DNA of 64,000 nt. Source: JABACD01 sp047639675. GTDB taxonomy: Bacteria; Planctomycetota; UBA1135; GCA-002686595. This document shows positions 1-8,220 of the stretch, one piece after another (the stretch's first letter is position 1; each line of letters begins with the position of its first letter). The DNA is taken from contig JBLIOI010000001.1 of NCBI GenBank assembly GCA_047639675.1, positions 62,001 through 126,000 of the forward strand, read 5' to 3'. The notes beneath the pieces are model-generated. The model was not told where the DNA came from, searched no databases, and saw only the letters and a program-made list of their open reading frames with translations. A program made the translations under genes and the position numbers.

Positions 1-109
1 TGGCGTAGAGCGTCTCTCCTTCGATATGCAAGACTCGACTTTGGCACCGCAGTTCGGGGCTCAGGCCTTCAGCAACGCATTTGGGATGCTCGGGAATCCA
101 AGGGGACAT
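1..109 (-). CDS. 5' end of an unidentified gene running off the left edge
   Basis: Reading leftward from an ATG at 109 gives 36 uninterrupted codons up to the window edge, beginning MSPWIPEHPKCVAEG. The ATG is preceded by a weak purine-rich stretch (GAGTGAAG, about 8 bases upstream), and the frame lies on the same strand as the two methyltransferase genes to its right, so it could be the next gene of that group. The fragment is too short to assign a family. It may also be a chance open frame; no domain can be seen. Confidence 0.3.
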   Translation of the reverse strand, partial: MSPWIPEHPKCVAEGLSPELRCQSRVLHIEGETLYA

Positions 110-284
110 AACTAACTTCACTCTTTTCTCAGCTCAGCTGATCCAAAGGGTCGCAGGGAAGGTGGGGCAGTAGTCCATTGTCACCGGCACGTGAACTCTG
201 TAGTGGGTCAGCCCAGAATTGTCACCAAGATGGACTCTGTTCCCGGCTTTGTCGCGTGGAATTCCGCTAACCAGTTCCCGCAGG

Positions 285-1043
285 CTATTTTGGGGCACAC
301 GCGACCAGGAGCAGCGAGTGGCCGAGGGGCAAATTGTATCGCCGTGACAGAACAAGTTCCGTACAGAAGCCAAGGTACATGGCGCTATTTACGAATACTG
401 GAAGCTTCCAACTCAGGTTGGTCGTCTGTCGTTCTATGTTCGTAAGTTCGGTGCTTTCGAGGGCTTTGGCGGCCATGAGGAATCCTGCGATGATCGGAAA
501 GAGCAGCATGTTGGTGAAGGTGCAGCGCCGGATCGAGAGCTGCGAGCGCTCAAACAGTTGGAGTAGCGCGGAGCGTGAGTAGCGCCGTCGGTGGCCAGCG
601 ACTCGGTCGTTGTTACTGAATAGCCAGGGATGGGCGGGAACACTGAGCAGCAAGTATCCGCCTGGTGCGAGCACCCTCTGTGCTTCGGCGAGGGCCAAGG
701 AGTCGTCGTGGATGTGCTCGATCACATCGAACATGCAGACGAGGTCAAAGCTCTGGTCGTGGAAAGGGAGATGTGTGGCGCTGGCGGTAAGGCCGCGCAG
801 GTGTCCCCGCCTCCGGCAGGTTTTCAGTGCATCCATTTCGATCTCCGTGTGGAAGACAACGCCGGACAGTTGTTCGAGTTCCCCTAAGAAACCTCCTACG
901 CCCGCCCCCACATCCAGGCAGCGCGCCGGCTTCGAGTCACCGATAACGCTACGGAGAATTTCCAGGTAGACACGACGCCTGCCGCGAAACCACCAGTGTG
1001 TAGCTTCCAAGGTCTCGAACTGCTCGAAGGCTGTGGGATTCAT
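285..1043 (-). CDS. Class I SAM-dependent methyltransferase
   Basis: The 252-residue protein has a Rossmann-type methyltransferase core. The SAM-binding motif I LDVGAGVGGFLGEL is near residue 45, an acidic residue follows at the end of strand 2, and the post-motif stretch FDLVCMFDVIEHIHDD is typical of Methyltransf_11/23. The segment VPAHPWLFSNNDRVAGHRRR is shared in kind with the methyltransferase at 8221-8988 (PAHPKLYAAHDRALGHVRR), so the two look like paralogues. The C-terminal third is hydrophobic and may contact the membrane. The gene overlaps the upstream methyltransferase gene by four bases (ATGA), which indicates translational coupling. Such enzymes often act in surface polysaccharide or lipid-glycan synthesis. 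The substrate cannot be read from the sequence. Confidence 0.85.
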   Translation of the reverse strand: MNPTAFEQFETLEATHWWFRGRRRVYLEILRSVIGDSKPARCLDVGAGVGGFLGELEQLSGVVFHTEIEMDALKTCRRRGHLRGLTASATHLPFHDQSFDLVCMFDVIEHIHDDSLALAEAQRVLAPGGYLLLSVPAHPWLFSNNDRVAGHRRRYSRSALLQLFERSQLSIRRCTFTNMLLFPIIAGFLMAAKALESTELTNIERQTTNLSWKLPVFVNSAMYLGFCTELVLSRRYNLPLGHSLLLVACAPK

Positions 1044-1942
1044 CGGCGCAATTCCGCAACAACTATCAACTCATCGTGCAAGTTGATGTACGTGGACCAA
1101 TCGCCACCCAATAGCGGCTGCAGGATCGCGGGGAGTTTGCGATGCAGGCGAGCACTGCGCTCGACAATGAAATTGCCACGCACATACTTGCCCGCGTCTC
1201 GGCTGCGAAGTTCGATGAGTTGGAAGCCAGCTTCATCAAGGACGCGAGTGAGGGTGTCCTTGTGAAAGTGAGTCAAGTGCTCTCGATGCTTGAAGTGATG
1301 CCAGCGGCGTCCAAGTGCGCGTGCAAATAGCGAGCGGATGTTCTGAGTTTCGATCACCAAGCGCCCGGACGGTCGTAGCATTCGTCGTACCTTTATCAGG
1401 GCTGCTTTGGGGTCCGGTAGGTGCTCGAGCACATCCCATAGGGTGACTATGTCGAAGCTCTTTTCCGGAAGCTTAGCGGCTTCGAGCGTGAGGTTCAGGA
1501 CGACCTCAGCCCCCAACTGTTCGCGGGCGCAGAGAGCGATCGGAAGTGAAGGTTCCAGGCCGGTCACCTCCCAACCCTGCATTCGCAAGAGCTGAAGAAA
1601 ACTACCCGTGGCGCAGCCAACATCAAGCGCTCGTCCAGGCTCGGGGAAGAACCGTTGAAGTGCTGACCAGCGCCGCTCGAAAGTCTTTCGGATCAGATCC
1701 TGATCGCCACGGTAGTCGCCGTACCCGTGGGTGCGCGGGTTCTCCGAGCTCCAGTAATCTGCGCCGTAGACTTCGTTTATGAGTGCCTCTGGAGCCAGCT
1801 GCGGGCTCACATAGGTCAATCCACAATCCAAGCAGTCCAGCACGGAGTAGGGCTCGTCCTGAAAACGCAAGCGAGCTTCAGTGGACCCGCACAGGGCGCA
1901 TTGTGGCTCGCTAATTCTTGGCTGTGCGACGTTTTCAAGCAT
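1040..1942 (-). CDS. Zinc-ribbon SAM-dependent methyltransferase
   Basis: The 300-residue protein starts with a small Cys cluster, CALC about residue 16 and CLDC about residue 37, which resembles the zinc ribbon seen at the N-terminus of many Methyltransf_23 sugar or lipid-glycan methyltransferases. Motif I (ALDVGCATGSFLQLL) follows, then the DIVTLWDVLEHLPDPKAAL strand 4 region. The length fits the family. It is the first gene of a leftward pair and shares ATGA with the next methyltransferase. The start at 1942 is an ATG. A role in modifying a surface glycan is inferred from family habit only; the acceptor is unknown. Confidence 0.85.
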   Translation of the reverse strand: MLENVAQPRISEPQCALCGSTEARLRFQDEPYSVLDCLDCGLTYVSPQLAPEALINEVYGADYWSSENPRTHGYGDYRGDQDLIRKTFERRWSALQRFFPEPGRALDVGCATGSFLQLLRMQGWEVTGLEPSLPIALCAREQLGAEVVLNLTLEAAKLPEKSFDIVTLWDVLEHLPDPKAALIKVRRMLRPSGRLVIETQNIRSLFARALGRRWHHFKHREHLTHFHKDTLTRVLDEAGFQLIELRSRDAGKYVRGNFIVERSARLHRKLPAILQPLLGGDWSTYINLHDELIVVAELRR

Positions 1943-2297
1943 GCTTGCCGCGGGCGGCTGGGCCCTCGAACACCAAAGCTACTGAATCCAGCTCCAGCGT
2001 TGAAGCAGAGATAGGTTGGCCGGAATAATTTCCGGATCTTGATCTCTCTCCATGCCCGCCTGCGCGCAGGTCGGTGTGCCGCGAGCACGGCCTGGATCAA
2101 GTCGCCGTCCCCTGGTGGGGGTCGAATTTTCGCTTCACCTTTGGGGTGTGAATCTGCGACTTTCGCCCCACCCTAAACCCTGAAGCCCAGATACACCCGT
2201 ACGGGAGCCCAGCCCGGTTCAAGCCGCCTGAACCAAGAGTAGTTTCAGCACGGGCTGCTAGCCTCGGCCGAAGGCTCCAGGATAGACTGCTACTCCG
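1943..2297. other. Divergent intergenic region
   Basis: This 355-base gap separates the leftward methyltransferase pair from the rightward sulfatase-like gene and should carry both promoters. No convincing gene is present. A 5-bp inverted repeat AGCCT/AGGCT lies at 2260-2276, and a -10-like TAGACT sits at 2283-2288, only nine bases before the ATG at 2298, so a very short or absent leader is possible. A GC-rich palindrome (CCTGCGCGCAGG) lies near 2058. None of these is strong enough to call as a defined site. Confidence 0.4.
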
Positions 2298-3719
2298 ATG
2301 AAGTTTCCCGATTGTTGTCGTCTACTGCCGTCTCTTGTTCTCGTTGCGTTTTGTGTCGTGCCCTCGGGGTGCGGCTCGGCGAACGAGGGTGAGTCGCCGT
2401 CTACCAGTATCCTGTGGATAACGGTCGACACCCTGCGTTCGGACCACATGGGTAGCTACGGCTACTTTCGCAATACGACGCCTCGGATCGACGCGCTCGC
2501 GGCCAAGTCGTTCTTGTTCGAGGACTGTGTTGTGCCGATGGCAACAACCTTGCCCTCGCATATCTCCATGCTGACGGGAACCTTGCCCTTGGAACATGGA
2601 GTCTTAGCCAACGTCTCGCACGGCGGTAAGCGCTTCGTCCGTTCTGAGGAGCTGGTCTCCTTCACGGAAGTGCTCCGCGACGCAGGATATGCCACCGCAG
2701 GTTTCATTAGCGCACGCCCCTTGCAAAGCTGGACGGGGGTTGACGTCGGCTTCGATCACTACAACGGTCCGGAGGAGAAGGAGCGTCGCGGTGAAAAAAC
2801 GGTTGATCTGGCAATCCATTGGATGCGCGAACAGCGTGCGCAGGAGCCCGATCGTCCCGTTTTCCTTTGGGTTCACCTCTTTGATCCCCACGCACCCTTT
2901 CGGCCTGCGGATGGCTACGCCGGTAAGTTTCGGTCTGGTCCAAAGCTGGATGCTCACATCGCCGAGCGAGAGTTCGAGCTGGTTACCGTGGCACACGGAG
3001 GAGCCGTCGTTCGAACCGCAGAGTCCATCAATAACTACGATGCAGAGATTCTCTATACCGACGCCCAGGTTGGAAGGCTGCTAGACGCGCTGAAAGAGGA
3101 AGAACTCGAAACGCAGACAGTGGTGATGTTCAATACGGACCACGGCGAAGGGATCGGCCAACACGGCGTTGCGCGCCACGGCTTGATATGGAACGAACAG
3201 GTTCAATCGGCTTTCATCCTGCACGTACCGGGACAGTCAGCAAGGCGGATTGCGACTCCGGTTTCTTCGATAGATAGCTTCCCCACGCTGCTTGGCCAAG
3301 TCGAGATCTTAGGATCAGAACTGTTTCTCGAACAGTGCACGGGTTCGGATGCCTTGCACGGGGGATACTCCGGCAGCCTGCAATGGAGCCAAAGCTCTGC
3401 ACGATTGCTCACCTATGGACAGGAAGTGGTCTACTCAATCCACCGCGAAAAGTGGAAGTACCTTTGGCTGGGTGAGGAAGACGAGGCGCTCTACGATCTC
3501 GATGGAGATCCGCATGAGTTGAAGGATGTGGCCGGCGAGCACCGAGAGTTGTGCGAGGATCTTCGCAGCGCATTACTTGCAGAACGCGCGAAACAAGAGC
3601 AGCGCGGGCTGCTCTTTGGTGCCGGTGCTGTAGAAGATATCGACGCCGATACCCTTCAGGATCTGCGCGACCTGGGATACACCGGGATGGATCCGTTGGA
3701 AGAGTCGACTGAAGACTAG
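2298..3719 (+). CDS. Lipoprotein sulfatase-like hydrolase with Thr at the nucleophile position
   Basis: The 473-residue protein belongs to the alkaline-phosphatase/sulfatase superfamily. The N-terminus is a lipoprotein signal with a probable lipobox ending at Cys25 (VPSGC). The metal-binding start is ILWITVDTLRSDHMGSYG, and later ligands include FNTDHGEGIGQHG. The site that holds the formylglycine Cys or Ser in true sulfatases (C/S-x-P-x-R) reads T84-L-P-S-H here, so both the convertible residue and the Arg are missing. It may therefore be a phosphatase, phosphodiesterase or transferase rather than a sulfatase. It is predicted to be anchored in an envelope membrane. Its neighbours are a divergent methyltransferase pair and a downstream DCC protein; no operon is evident. 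Confidence 0.85.
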   Translation: MKFPDCCRLLPSLVLVAFCVVPSGCGSANEGESPSTSILWITVDTLRSDHMGSYGYFRNTTPRIDALAAKSFLFEDCVVPMATTLPSHISMLTGTLPLEHGVLANVSHGGKRFVRSEELVSFTEVLRDAGYATAGFISARPLQSWTGVDVGFDHYNGPEEKERRGEKTVDLAIHWMREQRAQEPDRPVFLWVHLFDPHAPFRPADGYAGKFRSGPKLDAHIAEREFELVTVAHGGAVVRTAESINNYDAEILYTDAQVGRLLDALKEEELETQTVVMFNTDHGEGIGQHGVARHGLIWNEQVQSAFILHVPGQSARRIATPVSSIDSFPTLLGQVEILGSELFLEQCTGSDALHGGYSGSLQWSQSSARLLTYGQEVVYSIHREKWKYLWLGEEDEALYDLDGDPHELKDVAGEHRELCEDLRSALLAERAKQEQRGLLFGAGAVEDIDADTLQDLRDLGYTGMDPLEESTED

Positions 3720-3845
3720 GTTGGGGAGGGGACGGGAAGCATTTGCACGCTGGAGGGGTAAAGCATTTCGTGATTACCGCAACGCGCCTCCAATTCGAAG
3801 TGTGGAGATAGGCCGTCGCTGATTGGGGTCTACTTTTTCAGGACT

Positions 3846-4232
3846 ATGGAGCAAGCAATGAAATCAGGCGGGGAAGATGATGAGGTCGTCATTCTATTCG
3901 ATGGGCCTTGTGCGCTCTGCAACGGATTTGTGGGCTTCCTGGAGGCTCGCAATGCGTCGGGGGGGATGACCTTTGCATCGTTACAGTCTGAGCTCGGAAA
4001 GCGCTTATTGGAGGAGTCTGGACTGTCTGAAGTGCCTGGCTTGGACTCGGTTGTCGTGCTGGCGGATGGAGAGAGCTTCACGCACTCGGCGGCGATCTTG
4101 AGGATTGCGAAAGGGCTCGGGCCGGGTTGGAGGGCTTTGGGGGGAGTGGGTTGGTGTGTGCCGCGTGGTGTGCGTGATTTTCTGTATCGGTGGGTTGCTG
4201 GGAGGCGGAGTGCTTGGTTTGGTCGGGGGTGA
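3846..4232 (+). CDS. DCC-family (DUF393) thiol-disulfide oxidoreductase-like protein
   Basis: The 128-residue protein shows the family signature near the N-terminus, VILFDGPCALCNGFV, with Asp19 and the CxxC pair Cys22/Cys25. The middle contains the usual LQSELGKRLLEESGL and HSAAILRIAKGLG stretches, and the end has the W-x-x-P-x-x-VRDFLYRWVAGRR pattern. The length is normal for the family, whose members are predicted thioredoxin-like redox proteins of unknown substrate. The ATG at 3846 was chosen; a second Met occurs at codon 5. A transposase element begins 14 bases after its stop codon, so any former downstream partner may have been displaced. Confidence 0.88.
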   Translation: MEQAMKSGGEDDEVVILFDGPCALCNGFVGFLEARNASGGMTFASLQSELGKRLLEESGLSEVPGLDSVVVLADGESFTHSAAILRIAKGLGPGWRALGGVGWCVPRGVRDFLYRWVAGRRSAWFGRG

Positions 4233-4245
4233 AAGTACGAGGCTC

Positions 4246-4449
4246 AGGTGGACGGCCACGCATGCTCCGCAAATCTACGCTTTTGGGTTCGGGGGCTTTT
4301 GACCGGGCGGCGTGGACTACGGGTTGATTGGTCTTGGTTGGTTGCAGTTGAAAGGCAACTGGGATTGGAGAATCACGGGGGCTTCGCAGAAGTCTTCTAC
4401 GGGAGGGTCTGGAGTTTGCGGGGGGTGAGAACTCGCGGCGAGTTTTTAG
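4246..4449 (+). repeat. Left inverted arm with two REP-like hairpins
   Basis: The arm pairs with 5300-5459. The outer hairpin is CAGTTG (4345-4350) / CAACTG (4356-4361); the inner one is AACTCG (4430-4435) / CGAGTT (4439-4444), followed by a T run. An outer CTCCGCAAA near 4265 is inverted relative to GGAGTTTGCGG near 4411, so the whole arm can also fold on itself. About 40 bases near 4371-4410 have no counterpart on the right. Confidence 0.75.
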
Positions 4450-4627
4450 ATGCGGCTCTTGGGCGGAGGTTTCGGATAAAGCTTAGGTTCTGGGGGCTTT
4501 CGGCATTCGGAAAGAGTGCCGAGTTCAAGTTGCGGGTAGGTTGTCGCAAACGGTCTCTATTCGGCAAATGGACGCATAGTTTGGCACTTTAGTAGGGAAT
4601 GCGCGGGGCTCATGTGTCTATGTATGT

Positions 4628-5278
4628 ATGCAAAGTCAAATGATGTTTCCGAATGGTTGGGGTGGTTGGCGAAAGGGAAGTGGTCCTCGGAAACGCAAGT
4701 CGGGGGTGGCGCATGTGACGAGGCCGCGGGTTAAGAAGAGTGATGTGATGCATTTCACTTGGAAGTTGCGGAAGGAGTTGCCGTCACTGCGCAACAGCTC
4801 GGCGGCTCGTGCGATTCTTGATGCGCTAAGGAAGGCCAAGCTCGCGGGGCTGCGAGTCATTCACTTCTCGATTCAGAACGATCATATTCACATGATCGTC
4901 GAGGCTCCCAATCGCGAGCTCTTGGCCAACTGCATGCGCGGACTCGGCTGCCGGATCGCCAAGGCTTTGAACAAGGCCTGGAACCGCACGGGCAAAGTGT
5001 TCGCTGAACGGTTTAACCAAGTGCTTGTGGAGGGCTTTCAACAGGTGCGCAACGCATTGCGCTACGTTCTAAACGACCACTTGAAGCACAAGCAGGAATC
5101 AGAGGCTGGCCGTCCCGACAGCTATTCCTCCGGCGACTACTTCGACGGCTGGAGCGACTTCAAACGCCTACGCGACCCAGACGGCAAGAACTCCGTCGTC
5201 TGCACAGGAGGCTGGCGAGTCGCCCAAGGTTGGAAGAGACGCTGCGCCCCATTCTCCCTTCGCCACGTCCCTGGCTAA
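4628..5278 (+). CDS. REP-associated tyrosine transposase (Y1/IS200-like HUH family)
   Basis: The 216-residue protein contains the HUH motif as H86-I-H88 within NDHIHMIVEA and the candidate catalytic Tyr146 in ALRYVLNDHLKH, the order expected for Y1 single-strand transposases. The basic N-terminus (GPRKRKSGVAHVTRPRVKK) and the GGWRKGSG start are typical of RAYT proteins rather than of IS200 TnpA. These enzymes cut and join single-stranded DNA at structured REP sequences. The gene lies between two inverted arms with conserved hairpins, which are its probable substrates. The ATG at 4628 is the first Met in frame. No TnpB-like partner is present. Confidence 0.88.
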   Translation: MQSQMMFPNGWGGWRKGSGPRKRKSGVAHVTRPRVKKSDVMHFTWKLRKELPSLRNSSAARAILDALRKAKLAGLRVIHFSIQNDHIHMIVEAPNRELLANCMRGLGCRIAKALNKAWNRTGKVFAERFNQVLVEGFQQVRNALRYVLNDHLKHKQESEAGRPDSYSSGDYFDGWSDFKRLRDPDGKNSVVCTGGWRVAQGWKRRCAPFSLRHVPG

Positions 5279-5299
5279 TTCTTCTCAAAGCAACCGAAC

Positions 5300-5459
5300 C
5301 TAAAAACTCGCCACGAGTTGTCACTCCCCGCAAACTCCAGATCTCAGTTGCTCTTCAACTGCAACCAATCAAGACCAATCAACCCGTAGTTCACGCCGCC
5401 CGCCAAAAGCCCTCGAACCCAAAAGCGTAGGTTTGCGGAGCAAGCTCCACCGTTCACCT
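5300..5459 (-). repeat. Right inverted arm with two REP-like hairpins
   Basis: This is the reverse-complement partner of 4246-4449. The inner hairpin is AACTCG (5305-5310) / CGAGTT (5314-5319), and the outer one is CAGTTG (5345-5350) / CAACTG (5356-5361). The stems are identical to those of the left arm while the loops differ (CCA versus CGG; CTCTT versus AAAGG), so the structures look conserved more than the sequence. Confidence 0.75.
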
Positions 5460-5499
5460 CTGAACAGCCCGCGACCTTCTACCTTCCAGCTCTCCCCGA

Positions 5500-7326
5500 C
5501 TAACCCACCGGCGCGACCTTCAAAGTCACGCGAAAGTACGCACCGCCGCCAGTCCGGTCTAGGATTTCGACGTTTCCACCAATGGCCTGCGATTGAATCT
5601 TAACCAGGTGCAACCCAAGGCCTGTACCTTTCGACTTACGCGTGGCTTCATCGCCCAATCGGTAGAAGGCTTCGAATACTGATTGCCGTTCTTCTTCTGG
5701 GATGCCGGGGCCGCGATCGAGGACTTCAAGGCTGGCGATTCCGCCTGTGAAGATGGTACGCAAGAGAACCTCTTCGTCCTCGGTACCACCTTTGCGGGGG
5801 GGGGCGTACTTGAATGCGTTCTCGACCAGGTTGATCACGATTGATCGAACTGCTTCGGGGATCATCATGACCCTCGGCATCTGCGGGTCGAGGTCTACTT
5901 GCAAACCTTTGGTCAGCTTCCATTGGCGGCTGACGATGCCGGAGATGAACTGATTTATGTCACCGGCTTGGGGTTTGGCTTTGCCAGAGGCGACTTGGCT
6001 CTTCTCAAGGACACGTTCGACCATGGTTTCCAGGCGGTGGGCTTCCTGGACGATGCGGCCATAATATTCGGCGCGTTTTTTTTCTGACGGTGCCCAACCG
6101 TCGCGCAGCATTTCTCCGTAGAGACGAATGGCGGAGACTGGCGTGCGCAATTCGTGCGTGATGGCGGCGACGAAGTTTTCTGTTTGTCTCGCCTGTGCGA
6201 GTTCCTGTTTGACTGAGCGCAGGAGCAGCACAATGCCCGTGCTCAATGAGAGGAGGAGCATCGTCGCCACAGCTAAGAACCAGCGCGTTTGCCGGTTATG
6301 TCGCAGCGTCAGACCCTCGGAGCCGACTGAGATTTGTAGTTCGCCGAAACTGGAATCGCCCGGATCGTAGGTCTCGAAGCCTAGTTCGTCGACTAGGTAG
6401 AGCTTCTCTACGACGTGATTTGCGTTTGTGACAAGTGACGGTGTACCGCTTGAGTGTAGGACTTCCGGTTCGCGTAGCACTTGCGCGGCGATCTCCATCG
6501 GAAGCTCCGAGAACAGCCATTGGGGATCGATGAAGAAGCCCTGGACGAGCGTGGCACCTTCCGCGAGGTTGGAGTAACACGACGGCATTTTGTGCAGATC
6601 CGGAATACCGTCCACCAGCACCGTTCGGGTGGCTATGAGTCGTGGTGTTCCGTCATTCTCCAGGTAGAAGCGCACGTGAAAGTCGAACTGATGGACGTCT
6701 ACAAACTCGCTCTCAAGTTCGATCAGGGTGTGACGTTCGCGGGAGAGGCAATCAAAGTCCTTCTCCTTGCTCATGTTGACAACCAGGACCGAAAGTGGAA
6801 CCCGGTAGGGTTCGGATACGATTTCATAGCGCGTGGCGCGCGTGGGGAAACCGTCTAGCCAGTCATTGACGATTAGGTCTTCGACGGCGAACGCCAGATC
6901 CTCACTGCGATCTTCCCATTCTTCCCAACCCTCAAGTGCGCCGCCGAACAACTCATAGGGTGCATGCAAGGCCTGGTTGAAGTCCCAGGCAAACCACCCA
7001 AGGATTCCATCGGGGGCGGGTGATTGGGTCAGGTCCGAAGGCACGAAGGCCAACTCTGATCCGAGCAGCTCCTCCGGGTAGACCTGGCGTTGGTACTCGG
7101 AGAACTCGCGCGTGCCTTCAGCATCGAGTAGAGACACTAGTCGGGCGCGTATCCCACTTATTAATCGTCCCCGGCTATCTTCCGCGAGAATGGGAATCTC
7201 GGCAAGTTCCAGGGACTGTTCGTGGGCGAGTTGGCGCCAGTGCAGCCCACCTAAAACGAAGGTGGGCAGCACGAGGAGTAATAAGTAGAGACCGAGTGCG
7301 GTTCGTTTCTTTGCTAGTTGTGCCAA
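5500..7326 (-). CDS. Membrane sensor histidine kinase
   Basis: The 608-residue protein has an N-terminal membrane segment (LGLYLLLLVLPTFVLGG), a periplasmic sensor region of roughly 320 residues with no recognised fold, and a second membrane segment near residue 355 (FLAVATMLLLSLSTGIVLLL). The HisKA box follows with phosphoacceptor His391 (ITHELRTPVSAIRLYG). The ATP-binding domain has the N box LVENAFKYAPP, the G1 box DRGPGIPEEE and the G2 box KGTGLGLHLVK. It starts with TTG at 7326, preceded by AAAGG at good spacing, and overlaps the response regulator gene by 13 bases, so the two form a coupled pair. The signal is unknown; the location suggests envelope sensing. Confidence 0.93.
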   Translation of the reverse strand: MAQLAKKRTALGLYLLLLVLPTFVLGGLHWRQLAHEQSLELAEIPILAEDSRGRLISGIRARLVSLLDAEGTREFSEYQRQVYPEELLGSELAFVPSDLTQSPAPDGILGWFAWDFNQALHAPYELFGGALEGWEEWEDRSEDLAFAVEDLIVNDWLDGFPTRATRYEIVSEPYRVPLSVLVVNMSKEKDFDCLSRERHTLIELESEFVDVHQFDFHVRFYLENDGTPRLIATRTVLVDGIPDLHKMPSCYSNLAEGATLVQGFFIDPQWLFSELPMEIAAQVLREPEVLHSSGTPSLVTNANHVVEKLYLVDELGFETYDPGDSSFGELQISVGSEGLTLRHNRQTRWFLAVATMLLLSLSTGIVLLLRSVKQELAQARQTENFVAAITHELRTPVSAIRLYGEMLRDGWAPSEKKRAEYYGRIVQEAHRLETMVERVLEKSQVASGKAKPQAGDINQFISGIVSRQWKLTKGLQVDLDPQMPRVMMIPEAVRSIVINLVENAFKYAPPRKGGTEDEEVLLRTIFTGGIASLEVLDRGPGIPEEERQSVFEAFYRLGDEATRKSKGTGLGLHLVKIQSQAIGGNVEILDRTGGGAYFRVTLKVAPVG

Positions 7327-8048
7327 CGGTAGCCTTTGCCCCGCACTGTCTGAATCAGCGTGGGGTGGCTCGGATCGGGCTCTACTTTGCGGCGGAGCCC
7401 GACGATATGGATATCGACGGTCCTGGTCTCGACCTTGCCGTTGGAGTAGTGCCAGACATCGACAAGAAGGTCGTTTCGAGTGACCACGCGATCTCGGTGC
7501 TGAATTAGATAGCGAAGTATATCGCCCTCGCGCGGTGTCAGCGGTACGAGTCCTGTAGGTCTGTGAACTTCCAGGCGATCGAGATCGACTTTGATCTCGT
7601 CGGTGAGATCCATGAACGTCGGCGGAGCGCTGTCCAAATCGCGACGTCTGAACTGTGCCGTTACACGCGCAACGAGTTCGGCGGGGGAGAAGGGCTTGGT
7701 CATGTAGTCGTCAGCGCCCACTTCGAGGCCTTTCAACACATCCGGCTCTTCTGCTCGAGCTGTCAGAATCATCACGCGCACGTCGAGCTTTTCACGTCTT
7801 AGTGTGGCGAGCAAGTCCAAGCCGTTGAGGCCCGGTAGCATTAGATCTAACACGATTAGGTTGAAGTCGCCTTTGCGCACCATGTCCAAACCCGAGGGTC
7901 CATTGTGCGTCATCTCGACGGAGTATCCGGCGTGCTGCAAAGCATCCCGTATTCCAACCGCTAGGCTTTCTTCGTCTTCAATCACCAAAATACGTTCTGC
8001 CTTCGTCGTTTCGGTTATTGCTTTGGGGGGGGTCTGGGACATGTTCAT
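7314..8048 (-). CDS. OmpR/PhoB-family response regulator
   Basis: The 244-residue protein has an N-terminal receiver domain with the acidic pair in VIEDEES, phosphoacceptor Asp68 (LIVLDLMLPGLNG) and the conserved Lys118 (YMTKPFSP). The C-terminal winged helix is of the Trans_reg_C type, recognisable from LTPREGDILRYL and the final RTVDIHIVGLRRK...TVRGKGYRW. It should bind DNA and regulate transcription when phosphorylated by the kinase encoded directly downstream. It is first in the pair, and its promoter is expected in 8049-8220. The ATG at 8048 was used; an in-frame ATG two codons later is an alternative. Confidence 0.95.
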   Translation of the reverse strand: MNMSQTPPKAITETTKAERILVIEDEESLAVGIRDALQHAGYSVEMTHNGPSGLDMVRKGDFNLIVLDLMLPGLNGLDLLATLRREKLDVRVMILTARAEEPDVLKGLEVGADDYMTKPFSPAELVARVTAQFRRRDLDSAPPTFMDLTDEIKVDLDRLEVHRPTGLVPLTPREGDILRYLIQHRDRVVTRNDLLVDVWHYSNGKVETRTVDIHIVGLRRKVEPDPSHPTLIQTVRGKGYRWHN

Positions 8049-8220
8049 GGCTTTCCTGAGAGTTGGGCCTTTTGGACGCTCGCTCCTTCTGCCAAGGCGC
8101 GACGCAGAGTCAGTACGAGTGCTAATAGCCCGAGTTTTCGCTCTGGTACGGGAAATTGCAGGATCGATTGAATTTGTGTAAAGCGGGGGGCGTCAACTAC
8201 CTAGCAAGCGCTAGTCATCT

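Larger units (their letters stand above)
4246..5459 (+). mobile_element. RAYT/IS200-like element bounded by long inverted arms
   Basis: A single-gene Y1 transposase (4628-5278) is bracketed by two imperfect inverted arms, 4246-4449 and 5300-5459, giving a unit of about 1.2 kb. The right arm, read in reverse complement, follows the left arm almost base for base (for example TACGCTTTTGGGTTCG and ACGGGTTGATTGGTCTTG). The left arm carries about 40 extra bases near 4371-4410. Each arm holds two short perfect hairpins. This fits a REP-associated tyrosine transposase with flanking REP-like sequences. It sits between the stop of the DCC gene and the stop of the histidine kinase gene, so neither is broken. 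Confidence 0.75.

Noticed and set aside
1816..2100. Minus-strand open frame partly overlapping the zinc-ribbon methyltransferase
   Set aside because: Starts with TTG, overlaps the methyltransferase N-terminus in another frame, has an upstream stop and no motif.
4248..4592. Open frame of 114 codons to the left of the transposase gene
   Set aside because: It lies almost wholly in the left inverted arm and has no family features; the openness follows from the G-rich composition.
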